Shown piece by piece: positions 11,105 to 20,026 of a stretch of DNA of 29,429 bases. Positions within the stretch are counted from its first letter, which is position 1, and the number at the start of each line of letters is the position of its first letter. The notes under the pieces are model-generated. The model saw only the letters and a program-made list of their open reading frames with translations, did not search any database and was not told the DNA's origin. This DNA comes from Apostichopus leukothele (Eukaryota > Echinodermata > Holothuroidea > Aspidochirotida > Stichopodidae): contig JAAAKB020000024.1 of NCBI GenBank assembly GCA_010014835.2, positions 379,329 through 408,757 on the forward strand, in the 5' to 3' direction. Position numbers and translations under genes: made by a program.

Positions 11105-11282
11105 TATCAAAGCCGCAAGCTGACCGAAGTCAGTCTCTTAGATTCATATTTAACGTCCATGATTATGAATTGTCAATTGTCCACAACTCTGTAACTTGAC
11201 GACATACATTAATCTTGGAGTGACTCGAACTCGGGACCTTATGGTTGAAAGGCACCGGCGTTAATCACTGAGCTAACACTCC
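11105..11282 (-). mobile_element. tRNA-derived SINE, truncated by the gap
   Basis: Read on the minus strand from 11282, it starts GGAGTGTTAGCTCAGTGATT, with a box A-like TAGCTCAGTGATTA (11275-11262) and a box B-like GAGTTCGAGTC (11232-11222). The spacing suits a Pol III tRNA-type promoter. It is not a working tRNA: the T-stem does not pair properly. Its 3' body (11216-11105, with a CTGAC-TTCG-GTCAG hairpin) runs into the Ns. The 17-base head recurs at 29138-29154. Confidence 0.6.
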
Positions 11283-11332
11283 ACAATATAATAAATAACT
11301 CCCAATAAAAAAACTCACAATATAATAAATAA
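11282..11332 (+). repeat. Short direct repeat beside the SINE
   Basis: CACAATATAATAAATAA occurs at 11282-11298 and 11316-11332. It could be a local slippage duplication next to the SINE head. Confidence 0.7.
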
Positions 11333-11609
11333 TAGACTAGATTTGGGCTATAGTCCTAAGGGCATTAGGCCTTCGATATAATCCACGGTACGTTACGAAA
11401 ATCATTTCGCTACCTGTTCTCAAACTTTCAGTTGAACGTGTTACTCAAATTGACCAAAGTTGCTGATAAGTAAATGAGAATGGAATGCTAAAATTTCCAG
11501 ATAAACGCAATATAGACCTTTAACTGTCATACGGAATAACAGCTAATGAAGATCCATCTTGTCGGGAGGGTTGGAGGTAACGTTTTGGTTTGCCCCTTTA
11601 AATCAAAGT

Positions 11610-11615
11610 CACGTG
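11610..11615. promoter_or_regulatory. E-box CACGTG upstream of ATF2
   Basis: Palindromic CACGTG, directly preceded by ATCAAAG (11602-11608), a TCF/LEF-type motif. It lies in a less AT-rich stretch (11540-11720) ahead of the probable ATF2 first exon. Motif presence only. Confidence 0.35.
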
Positions 11616-11776
11616 TTCTACTGCCCGTCGAAGTCCGTGTCCACACCCGCTCCCCCAAGACTAAACTCTTTCCCGTTGTCCTTTGAATGGCAAACTTTCC
11701 CCCACAGGAAAAAGAGTGATGCACTTTACATTTTGTAGCTACCAAGATATAGCGTCATGTGTCGAAATATTTGAGG

Positions 11777-11784
11777 TGACGTCA
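11777..11784. promoter_or_regulatory. Perfect cAMP response element TGACGTCA
   Basis: The full 8-bp CRE palindrome, the target of CREB/ATF bZIP dimers including ATF2, lies about 115 bp before a strong 5' splice site that probably ends the ATF2 non-coding first exon. A near-match follows 44 bp on. This spacing fits a proximal promoter CRE. Confidence 0.6.
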
Positions 11785-11820
11785 TTAAATTTCCCCCACG
11801 CCCGCTTGGAATGTAAAAAA

Positions 11821-11828
11821 AGACGTCA
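11821..11828. promoter_or_regulatory. CRE-like site AGACGTCA
   Basis: Matches the CRE at seven of eight positions and keeps the complete ACGTCA half. It lies 44 bp downstream of the perfect CRE. Confidence 0.45.
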
Positions 11829-11898
11829 TTGCCACAAATAAACGTTTTCGTAACCGTCAACCAACACAAATTTCCCAAGAATATCTCACGTTAAGCGG
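11829..11898 (+). other. ATF2: Probable non-coding first exon (5' UTR) of ATF2; start not defined
   Basis: A consensus donor CGG|GTAAGTTA lies at 11899 just after the CRE pair, and the first coding exon at 12646 has an acceptor with only eight bases before its ATG. An upstream non-coding exon is therefore required, and this is the best candidate. The transcription start is not visible; 11829 is only a placeholder after the CRE-like site. Confidence 0.4.
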
Positions 11899-12645
11899 GT
11901 AAGTTAAGATTCCTTACATACATTAGTATGAAATTTACTATTCCAAGAACGTTTCACGCTATTTTCGCTTCACTTCGTTTCAGTAATCGTTAGTTGTACT
12001 CCCTTAAAAATGGCTTCCCTGTTTGTTTCGATTTTTCTGTTGTCTGTCTGACGAGTATCGCAGAAGACATGGTCTGCATTAACATAGTGTAGGCTAGGTT
12101 AGCTTTAACGTATGTACTATTAGTAGGCCTATACTAGGTTAGGCCGCGGGAATGGGTTATAGCGAACGAGTAAAGCATAGCCACAGTTGTGGGGTGTAAG
12201 GACAAGAAGGGCACAAATGTCATGTTAATTTTATAAAGTCGTCAGTATTGTATCGAAATGTTTAGCATGTTAAAGCTTGCTGGAACTTAGGCTACTACTT
12301 CAATGGGCAGTTTCATCCACTTGATTATAGCTAGACATTATAGAGTAACATGTATCAGGGAGGGTAACAGTTTTAATGTTTTAAGAGAAGCTCTAAAGTA
12401 TTGTTTGCTTTGTTATATCGCTCCTAGGGTATTTAGAGCATTTGAGTCTACACCCTGGGCTAGTGTGTCTTCAGGTTATTTCCCCTTTCAATGTACTTTG
12501 TACAAATTCGCAAGTTCTCTGCACTTTGCACATCAGTGACATGCTAGACCTAGTGGAAACATTTTCTCTGTGTTTGACACTGTTCCAACCTACTTTAATA
12601 TTTTATGATTTTATTTACATCAATATGCCATCTTTAATTTTGCAG
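11899..12645 (+). other. Probable first intron of ATF2
   Basis: No coding pattern. It contains repeated gctaggtta / ctaggttaggcc strings near 12090-12140. It ends with a T-rich acceptor tttaattttgcag before 12646. Confidence 0.4.
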
Positions 12646-12704
12646 AGTTTAAAATGAACAACGAAGACAAGCCCTTTCCATGTACTATTGGATCATGTAA
12701 ACAG
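12646..12704 (+). CDS. ATF2: ATF2 coding exon 1 (start codon, first half of zinc finger)
   Basis: Acceptor ttttgcag before 12646, eight 5'-UTR bases, ATG at 12654, donor GTCAGT at 12705. It reads MNNEDKPFPCTIGSCKQ, which matches human ATF2 MSDDKPFLCTAPGCGQ. It carries the two Cys of the C2H2 finger. Ends in phase 0. Confidence 0.92.
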
Positions 12705-15700
12705 GTCAGTTATGCATACAAATGCATTAAAATTCACGCAGTCACTAGGAACTTCAGTTCAGAATATCTACTAATTGTCAAAGTTTGTCCCATTATTCCC
12801 AGATTTTCTCCTTATTTCCACCTTAGAGGAAAGTTTGAAATACATCCTGGAAATAGTTTACCCAGTGTTCATTTGTGGTGATTCCTCAAATGATCTGAGC
12901 TGTATATTTCAAATTTCAAAATAAGATTTCTTAATGAGAACTTAGCACAAGTATACATTTATTAAGTTGTGTGCGGCAATGGGGTGGATATTATATATCA
13001 TATATAACCTGCATTATTAGGCCATAGGTTGTATGGATGTGAACAAATCTTTTCATACAAAACATACATTTGTCCCTGTGTTTGGACTATTAAAAACTTC
13101 TGTGCAATTTTGCATTGTACACAAGTACAATTTGAATATTTAAATATCATATCAAAATAATAGTGGTTCCAGGTAATATAGAGGTTCAGATAACTCCGGT
13201 GTGATATTCTCTAGGCCTGTGAAATGGCCGTCGTTCAGGTTCCCATACACACTCAACATTTCTTAAAGTAACTGGTTACATGCAATGTAATTGCAATTGA
13301 TATAACAATCACTTTCCTAAACTTGTATAGTTTGCTCCGTTGAAAGTCTGAAAGAGCTATACATGTGTCTTCTCAATCTAAGATTCAAATAACTTAGAAT
13401 GCCAATTTGTCAATTTTCCACTACGCTCATTTCTTATTCAGCGTTTTGCCAATGCGGACCACCTTCATGTGCACTGTCTCAAGCATGAGATGTCTCTCAA
13501 GTCGTTAGACACACCTGTCATAAGTAAGTTGTTTATATATTCATCATAGCTTTACTTATAAGGGTCTCAGTATCACTCTTAAATATGCTAGGAAGTAAAA
13601 TAATTGTCTATCATGTGCAAAATTAAGGGGGAAAATGTTTCATACACTTCTCTCACTGAGATGTTTTTGTCAATGTTTATCAATGTATTTCCTGCTTTAA
13701 TGAAGCTTTGAATAATATGTAGCAACTGACCTTTCATTGCTTGTTTGTGGTAATCAATGCATTCATTGAATGCCCTGGTACAGATCATTATAGTGTGCGA
13801 CAAGGCTGTACAGTTGCACACAGACTTGCATCTAGCACACCAACACACATCCCATTGGTCATTGAAACACTTGACAACTATGCAAGTCCCTACCTTAAAA
13901 ATGTGCTTTGCAAAGTTGGAAGGTTTTTACAGATTGATGCAGGCTTAAGTATCATTACTGGATGGAATGGAATCCATGCGATGGTGATGCATGTTTATGT
14001 GGAGGTCAAAAGCCCTTTGAAGTCAGCTGAGGTCAAAGTCTGAAACTCTTAAAACACAATAACTGCCAAAGTAATAGTTGATGAATTTCATACTCATAAT
14101 GTGGATCCTCTTTATCGTGAACAAGATCCTTTTCGCTTTCTGAGGTCAATGGGTAAAAACCCTTGCAATCATAACAGCTCCAATATTAAAACTGGGATGA
14201 ACTTCACACCTGTTATTTGGTATACCATTTAACATCAAATCTATCTGTGCATAGTTTACCATAATTAAATGTTCTCATATATTGTAAAATGTGGCAAGGA
14301 ATCACTTACGCCTGTTGGCTTTCTTGTTATAAACTGTACTTTAACCTCATGCTTTGAAGTACTTGTACTGAAAGTATGAATAGCCTATTTCTACCAGATA
14401 AACGTTTAACAAAAATTCATACTGTCAGAAGCATGATATGGGAAGAATGTATAGAATTGACTGGTACTAGCATTTTCTTCTCTCCACATTTGCAATTTTA
14501 GATGACACCACCCCGACACCAACCCGATTCTTGAAATATGAAAATGTTACCGAAGACACACTTTTCACAGACTTGGTCCCATCGACCAACCCCTTTGATA
14601 TGGAGTTTAAGCAAGCCACAGAGCAAAGGGTAAGTTTCTTCAACAAGCAAGATTCATTTGTTCTTGTTTTTTTTGTTTTTTTGCTGCTATGGTTTGTTTA
14701 AGAAAAATTCCAGAACAGAGCGTTCAAAGCCAACATTTCCATTCTGTTCCCGAAATAAAAATTCACCCTATAGTTCAAATTGAAAACGCTGAAACTCACC
14801 ATGGAGACTTCTGAAGACGAAAATACATAAGAAGAAATGAAAGTACTTTCTCTCCAATCAAATTTGTTTTCTTTTCTTTTGTTAGAGAATGTCACAAGAT
14901 GTGTCATCTTCTGGTAACTGTTTGCTGGAAACTCCAGAGAGCAAGCCACCCGATAGCGATTCAGGGTTGGACAGCGAACCCTCCTCCCTTGAGACTGTCA
15001 CAGAGCAGAGTGTGCCCACTAACGAGTTACCTGAAGAGATCACTTCAACCACAGCGGATCCTCCAGCTTCCGTAGTCCCCCAGGAATCTATCACCTTGCC
15101 GGAGGTCATTAAAGAGGTCTCCCAACTTGTGGAAGGTGCAGTACAGGTACCAGAAACTACTGGTAAGAATTAATTCATTTTCATTAAAAATGTGAATTCT
15201 TGTCAAGGGAAAGTAGAGTGCTTTAGTAACTGATTAGTGTGAGGTGTGGTGGTGGTTGGGAGGGGGGAGGGGGGCTGGAGAGGGGTAGTAAACTCTCTAA
15301 ACTTTATTGAGTTTGGAATACATTGTACATTTGTTATCAATGAGCACACTTTTCTGACATGTGTACCCCATGGAAAATCACTGCCTAGAGTGAAATGTAT
15401 ATCCCATTAACTAGCAGTCAGAGCCTTGTGTGTGATGATGTGCGCATGTTAATGTTGCTGCTAGGATGGATCGTGGATTGCATGGTAGGATATTGACACA
15501 CATTATTGTTACTGGTTACCTACTACTTCTTCTTTTCATTAATGTGTTTCTGTGGTTGGCATCCTTCCCTTTAAATGTACCAGTGTTCCGTTGTTTTCTC
15601 ATCTTTTCTACTATCGTTTTTATTTTGTGATCGCCAGTGTCTGATGTAGCAAGTGTTCCTGCGGCACCGAAATATGAGCCAGCCTTGCCACCATCAGTAC

Positions 15701-18700
15701 AGAGTCAAGTACTATCCCAGCTGCAGCAACAACCTCAAATTCAACAGCAATCTGTCATTCAAGGAGAAAGCAAGCTCCAATCTCAGCAAGTACCAGTAGC
15801 TAAACCACAGTCTACTATCACAGCCCAGACAGTAGCTCCACTGCAGGCACAAGCTAAGTAAGTGTCTGTAATATCCTACCATGTACAGCGGTAGGGTAAA
15901 CGTTGTCATTACCAGCAACATTAGGTAGAGAGACAGACATCTCTGTCCCACTTGTTAATGACATAACGTTAATCTGTCCTTGTACCATGTCGAAGCGACG
16001 ACTTTAAACAGTTCTTTTGTCACTAAAATTAATTTTGTAAAACCAAATCATTTGTTTGAAGAAGACCTTTAAAATACTTGGCCAAGAAATAAATGGATGC
16101 TCGCTCTTTAAAAAAAATGTCAAAGAGCCTGTATGTCATCATAGCAACCACAGAGAGACTTTTGATAATGAAGATGGACCGTAAATATTACAACATGATA
16201 ACATTTTTACAGTGTAGAAAAATTTACTACTGGTAAGCCTCTAAGCTGTGATATATATGTGAACTATATGATCAGAAAGATTGAACTCAAAATGAGATAT
16301 ACTTTAAATAAATTAGCATTATTTAGATCTGCTATCCATGAGCACTAGGGAGGGGAAGGGGGGGGGGGGGTGTTGATGCTGCAAAGATTTAATCACACAA
16401 GGTACATAGTGGAAAATAATTAACATGCTTTGGGTATCCCTTTCTTTCAACCGATGTTTTCTTATGCACCCCTACTTTGGTTGTAATTTCAGTCTCCCAG
16501 ACCATCTCTTCCTAGAAATCCTTGATATCGCTAAGTGCTACTTAACCTATGTAGATGAGCCTACATTTCCAACTCTCTGATATTATTATTGTATTACAGT
16601 AGCCTTCAATCCATTGTAAACTCCTTGCCTTCGACCATCACGGCTCCACTGCTGATCAAGCTACCGGACGGTCAACAGATTCGTGTCGTACCCAGTATTG
16701 TCGCCAACCCATCTGCTCCAGTGCCGGTGGCCATCTCGGCAAACCAGAACAGCAGCAAGATGCCCTCAAAATCGACCATCGTGCAGTTAGACGCAAGCAC
16801 TGGAGGAAAGAGAGCCATTAAGGAGGTACAGTGATCATTATAACAAAGAATACCTTAATTCATATAACAGTAAAGAAGTACAGTGATAATTAGAACAAAG
16901 AATACATCACTTCATATAACAGTAAAGAGGGACAGTGATAATTATAACAAAGAATACCTTAATTCATATAACAGAGAAGAGTTACAGCGATAACTATAAC
17001 AATTAATACATCAATTCATATAACAGTAAAGTGTTACAGTGATAATTATAACAAAGGATACATCACTTCATATAACAGTAAAGAAGTACAGTGATAATTA
17101 TAACAATTACTACATCAATTCATATAACAGTATAGAGGTACAGTGATAATTATAACAAAGAATACCTTAATTCATATAACAGTATAGAGGTACAGTGATA
17201 ATTATAACAAAGAATACCTTAATTCATATAACAGTAAAGAGGTACAGTGATAGTTATAACAAAGAATACCTTAATTCATATAACAGTAAAGAAGTACAGT
17301 GATAATTATAACAATTACTACATCAATTCATATAACAGAAAGAGGTACAGTGATAATTATAACAAAGTATACATCAGCTCATATAACAGCTAAGAAAGTT
17401 AAATTACAGAATAAATTTACCTCTAAATTTTATCTGAATTTTTCTCAGAGATTGAAGGAAGCAGTATTATCCAATCAGAGTCATGGTAATATGAACGTCA
17501 TGGCTCGTGCCGTAGAGGTCAGGATGAGAGAGCAGCAACACGAGCAAGCTCAAGTCATCAAGCAGGAAACCACTAACGTTACAGTCGTCGCTCCCATCTC
17601 AATTGAAGATACAATTGAAGCTGCACAGATAGGAGGGTAAGAGCTCATTAAGGAGAAGCAGAGATGACACTGCAAGTCTCAGTCACTTTATTTTAGTTTT
17701 TAGGGCGAAAAAAAAACTCTTCTATTCTCGATGTTATATGTAAGCATGCTGTATGAAGCATATGTTGTCATGAGAACAAAAATGTCTGCATCGCAAAAGA
17801 GGGCTTTCAAATTCCCTCTTACTGCGGCAACCCTATTATATGTGAGCAAAGTCTTCACCAAACCGCAAATCAGCAGAAACAATGAATTCATCGAATGACC
17901 TTTTGGATAGAAATGAGGATTTGGGAAGTCTTTATTTATAGGGTATAGTTGTGAAAGAATGTTTCAAAATAACAGATGGACATTCAGATCTACAAAGAAA
18001 TAAACAAATGCCATGAGCAATATTTTTGAAATCTAACTTCAAATCTCCATGTCTTCTTACAAAGATCTCATTGTTTGTGATTTGTTGTCATATTAAGGGA
18101 AGTAGAAATTCCAAGAATGTACATACTTCTTCTCATAGAGGTAATGTCTACCTTCTGTTTCCACACAACCGTTCACCTCCCACATTTCTACTTCTTTGAA
18201 CAAACCAATTCGAATATCTATCTCGGTGTCTCCGTTTCAGAATAAAAAGGAGGTCTTCCGATGACGACGACCCAGAGATGAAGAGGCAGAAATTTCTGGA
18301 GAGAAATCGTGCTGCTGCGATGAGATGCAGAGAGAAAAAGAAACAATGGGTGGTCAACTTGGAGAGCAAAGCTGAAAACCTTACGGTTACTAATGTCAAA
18401 CTGAATGTAAGTAATGCATAGTCACAGATTTCATATCAGTGGACAAATTGTGATGATTTCAGGAACTGTGAAGTATGCAACTCTGTGTGTTGTTTTTAGC
18501 CGACCAAATGTTATTTTTTAGCCAATCAAATGTTGTAATACTGTAGGGGTTCTCAATAGGCATCCTGCAGGCTCAGTCTGGCCTTCTGGTCTGTGAAAGG
18601 GACATCGGCCAACCATCTCGCACTTATCAGGTATGGGCCCTTAAGACATAAGGCTTGGGGCACTCTACTGGTCTCCTAGGTAGATTGCTAAATCTATGTA

Positions 18701-20026
18701 TAGTGAGATTTTGTTTATTTGTCTGGCCTTTAATTTGCTCCAATATTATGTCTTTAAAAACCATTCCAAAAATGCAGGAAAACTGTGTAAAAGGGGTTAA
18801 AAATTGTAGTTTATCCAAAATGTGTGTAATTCTATGAGAAATGTAGAAGTTGCATAACCATGCAAGAGCATTTTTGTTGTAATTTTGAAGTGTAAACATT
18901 TCAGCATTTTTTGTCACTGGCGTCAGAAATGCTTATATTTATACAACAGACCTAATAGTAAGGTGTTTGTTGTTTTGAGTAACTGATTTTTTTTTTTTCA
19001 TTAAATTTCAGAATGAAGTACTTAAACTGAAGAATGAAGTCGCCCAGTTGAAGCAGTTACTACTTGCTCACAAGGACTGCCCTGTCACTCAGATGCAACA
19101 AAGGCAATCACAGAATTGGCAAGTTTTTCACGGTAAGTAAAAACAGAAGACTTAATGGAAGGACCGGCCCAAAACTTATCCTTAAAGAAGTATCAGGAGT
19201 GCTAAAACAAGAATTCTTATTGTGGCTGGTGTCTTAAATTCACTGCTGATAGGTCCTGTGGAATGATACATAGAATATGTTTTCATAAAAATGACCCAGA
19301 AATAAGAAATACCTCAGCTTGAAGAGAAGTTTTTCATCTGCATTTTAATGGACTTCAGACAGTTCTGCTTTTCTTTCAAGTTTATAAGCACAACCTTCCA
19401 TATCTTTTCAATAGAAATTTCCATGAAAACTCAACAGCAAAATCTGGAATATTTTTAGTGAAATATTAAAATGTGCTCTGTATGATATCAAGTGTTTATA
19501 CAAAGTGTGAGCAAATCATTGAATTTATATACAGTGAAATACATGCCAGGCTAATCAATACTGGTTTGCAGAAAAGAAAATGCGGGGTGGGGGTTGGATA
19601 CACAAATTCCAAATGGATTGGACCTAATAGCCAAGTCATACTAGAATAAGTTGAAAACAAAATTAAAAATAACAAAAATCGGTACAACTTACCAAGCTGC
19701 CATATAGGTCCATATCTTGAATGAAGACGCCCACTGTTCAATACCGGTTGGCAGAAAGGAAATGTGGGGGTGGAGCTTGGGTGCACAACTTCAAAATGGA
19801 TTGGACCTAATAGCCATAGCCAAGTTTCATATCTTGAATGAAGATGTCCACAGTTCATTTCTTATTTTCTATTGCAGCCATAAGTGAATCTGAGGAGGAG
19901 AAGAATACCCAACAGCAGTCAAACACCACTACTGTCACTACATCCATGCAAGAAGTAACCAGCAATGGAGACGAGGTCACCATAACTAGCACAGACATAC
20001 CAACAGTCTTGATCAGTCAGACGTAA
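12654..20026 (+). CDS. ATF2: ATF2/ATF7/CREB5-family bZIP transcription factor, complete
   Basis: Ten coding exons (12654-12704, 13442-13523, 14502-14629, 14886-15162, 15638-15857, 16600-16825, 17449-17636, 18241-18406, 19012-19132, 19878-20026) total 1608 nt, giving 535 residues plus TAA; human ATF2 is 505. Domains: C2H2 finger (C10, C15, H28, H32), TPTPTRFL with T50/T52 equal to human T69/T71 (JNK/p38 sites), Gln-rich centre (about 180-253), basic region NRAAAMRCR (413-421), leucines 431, 438, 445, 452 and 459, then HKDCPVT. The finger plus TPTPTRF plus HKDCPVT combination is specific to this family. Known role: nuclear CRE/AP-1 binding, homo- or heterodimer with Jun, activated by stress kinases. 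Start choice: the first ATG, eight bases into the exon, gives the family-like MNNEDKPFPC. Whether it stands for the single ancestor of ATF2, ATF7 and CREB5 cannot be told from one locus. Confidence 0.95.
12705..13441 (+). other. ATF2 intron after coding exon 1
   Basis: AT-rich, no coding or repeat signal beyond short tatata strings near 12990. Confidence 0.5.
13442..13523 (+). CDS. ATF2: ATF2 coding exon 2 (second half of zinc finger)
   Basis: Acceptor ttcttattcag before 13442, donor GTAAGT at 13524. It reads RFANADHLHVHCLKHEMSLK then SLDTPVI. H28 and H32 complete C-x4-C-x12-H-x3-H. HEMxLK is kept from ATF2, where it opens the kinase-docking region; the linker to TPTPTRF is about five residues shorter than in human ATF2. 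Confidence 0.92.
13524..14501 (+). other. ATF2 intron after coding exon 2
   Basis: AT-rich. Overlapping 60-100 codon open frames at 13588-14043 on both strands show no protein family features, and none has fitting splice sites. Confidence 0.5.
14502..14629 (+). CDS. ATF2: ATF2 coding exon 3 (stress-kinase phosphosites)
   Basis: Acceptor tgcaattttag before 14502, donor GTAAGT at 14630. It reads NDTTPTPTRFLKYENV, then LFTDLVPSTNPFDMEFKQA. TPTPTRFL is identical to the human T69/T71 site, and LFxxLxxxxxPFxxEFKxA also follows ATF2. This is the N-terminal activation domain controlled by JNK and p38. Confidence 0.95.
14886..15162 (+). CDS. ATF2: ATF2 coding exon 4 (Ser/Thr/Pro-rich activation region)
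   Basis: Acceptor tcttttgttag before 14886, donor GTAAGA at 15163. The frame is open for 92 codons, rich in S, T, P and E (for example LLETPESKPPDSDSG). LLETPESK may correspond to the ATF2 LATPIIRSK segment with its Ser-90 area. Little other conservation is expected in this disordered part. Ends in phase 1. Confidence 0.88.
15163..15637 (+). other. ATF2 intron with a G-quadruplex-type tract
   Basis: Contains GGG-A-G6-A-G6-CTGGAGA-G4 at 15258-15285 on the sense strand, which fits the canonical four-run pattern with loops of 1, 1 and 7. Otherwise plain. Confidence 0.6.
15638..15857 (+). CDS. ATF2: ATF2 coding exon 5 (Gln-rich)
   Basis: Acceptor gatcgccag before 15638, donor GTAAGT at 15858. 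It reads VSDVASVPAAPK, then a Gln-rich block (LSQLQQQPQIQQQ) and TVAPLQAQAK. Gln-rich activation segments are usual in ATF/CREB factors. The phase runs 1 to 2, fitting both neighbours. Confidence 0.88.
15858..16599 (+). other. ATF2 intron with a G-rich tract
   Basis: GGG-A-GGGG-AA-G13 at 16348-16370 on the sense strand. No exon signal. Confidence 0.55.
16600..16825 (+). CDS. ATF2: ATF2 coding exon 6 (PLL-LPDGQ segment)
   Basis: Acceptor tattacag before 16600. It reads SLQSIVNSLPSTITAPLL, KLPDGQQIRVVPSIV, ending AIKE (residue 328). PLLxxLPxGQ followed by VAI matches ATF2 PLLLHLPNGQTMPVAIP. The donor GAG|GTACAG at 16826 is also the first base of a 52-bp tandem array. Reading past the donor gives VQ and then TGA at once. 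Confidence 0.9.
16826..17396 (+). repeat. 52-bp minisatellite, eleven copies, starting at the exon 6 splice donor
   Basis: Units start at 16826, 16878, 16930, 16982, 17034, 17086, 17138, 17190, 17242, 17294 and 17345, a period of exactly 52 except one 51-bp unit. Each runs from gtacagtgat through ttataacaa and ttcatataacag to taaagag. The first unit begins at the true donor of coding exon 6. The unit end (cagtaaagag) resembles the exon end (cattaaggag) at eight of ten bases, so each unit carries an exon-intron junction look-alike. Eight units keep GTACAGTGAT exactly. Variants of the middle part alternate (types ccttaa, catcac, catcaa), a sign of past unit exchange. Confidence 0.95.
17449..17636 (+). 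CDS. ATF2: ATF2 coding exon 7 (linker before bZIP)
   Basis: Acceptor tttttctcag before 17449, donor GTAAGA at 17637. It reads RLKEAVLSNQSHGN, then EVRMREQQHEQAQVIKQE and IEAAQIG. RLKxAL/VxxQ matches ATF2 MRLKAALTQQ. VIKQE resembles a sumoylation consensus (psi-K-x-E). Ends in phase 2. Confidence 0.9.
17637..18240 (+). other. ATF2 intron before the bZIP exon
   Basis: AT-rich with an A9 run near 17708; no other signal. Confidence 0.5.
18241..18406 (+). CDS. ATF2: ATF2 coding exon 8 (bZIP basic region and first heptads)
   Basis: Acceptor ctccgtttcag before 18241, donor GTAAGT at 18407. It reads GIKRRSSDDDDPEMKRQKF, LERNRAAAMRCREKKKQW, then VVNLESKAENLTVTNVKLN. ERNRAAAxRCR is the ATF2 DNA-contact motif, with Met418 where human has Ser. 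The Arg/Lys clusters also serve as a nuclear signal. Confidence 0.97.
18407..19011 (+). other. ATF2 intron within the leucine zipper
   Basis: Mostly plain. The stretch 18545-18620 (gttctcaataggcatcctg...) is slightly GC-richer and may be an old unclassified repeat. It ends in a T11 tract and the acceptor. Confidence 0.4.
19012..19132 (+). CDS. ATF2: ATF2 coding exon 9 (end of leucine zipper, family signature)
   Basis: Acceptor attaaatttcag before 19012, donor GTAAGT at 19133. It reads NEVLKLKNEVAQLKQLLLAH then KDCPVTQMQQ. NEVAQLKQLLLAHKDCPVT is identical to human ATF2 over this block. In vertebrate ATF2 a nuclear export signal lies in this zipper. Confidence 0.97.
19551..19857 (+). repeat. 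Duplicated blocks abutting the last ATF2 exon
   Basis: Block A (from aatactggtttgcagaaa to ggattggacctaatagcca) occurs at about 19557-19634 and again at about 19740-19816, 183 bp apart. Block B (catatcttgaatgaag then ccac-gttca) occurs at 19711-19740 and 19828-19857. The order is A, spacer, B, A', B'. B' ends 20 bp before the terminal exon. Confidence 0.8.
19878..20026 (+). CDS. ATF2: ATF2 terminal coding exon
   Basis: Acceptor tttctattgcag before 19878, stop TAA at 20024-20026. It reads AISESEEEKNTQQQSNTT and ends STDIPTVLISQT. Ser/Thr/Gln-rich, like the ATF2 tail. SESEEE is a possible CK2-type acidic site. The frame agrees with all nine upstream exons. Confidence 0.9.

Noticed and set aside
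11217-11282. A functional tRNA gene on the minus strand
   Set aside because: Box A and box B are present and the outer six bases pair, but the T-stem cannot form and the spacing after TTCGAGT is too short for both stems. A SINE head fits better.
13588-14043. Extra ATF2 exon in the intron after coding exon 2
   Set aside because: Several 60-100 codon frames exist, but exons 13442-13523 and 14502-14629 join in phase and match human ATF2 directly across this point.
16826-17396. CRISPR array
   Set aside because: Regular spacing, but the whole unit repeats with no unique spacers, inside an animal intron.
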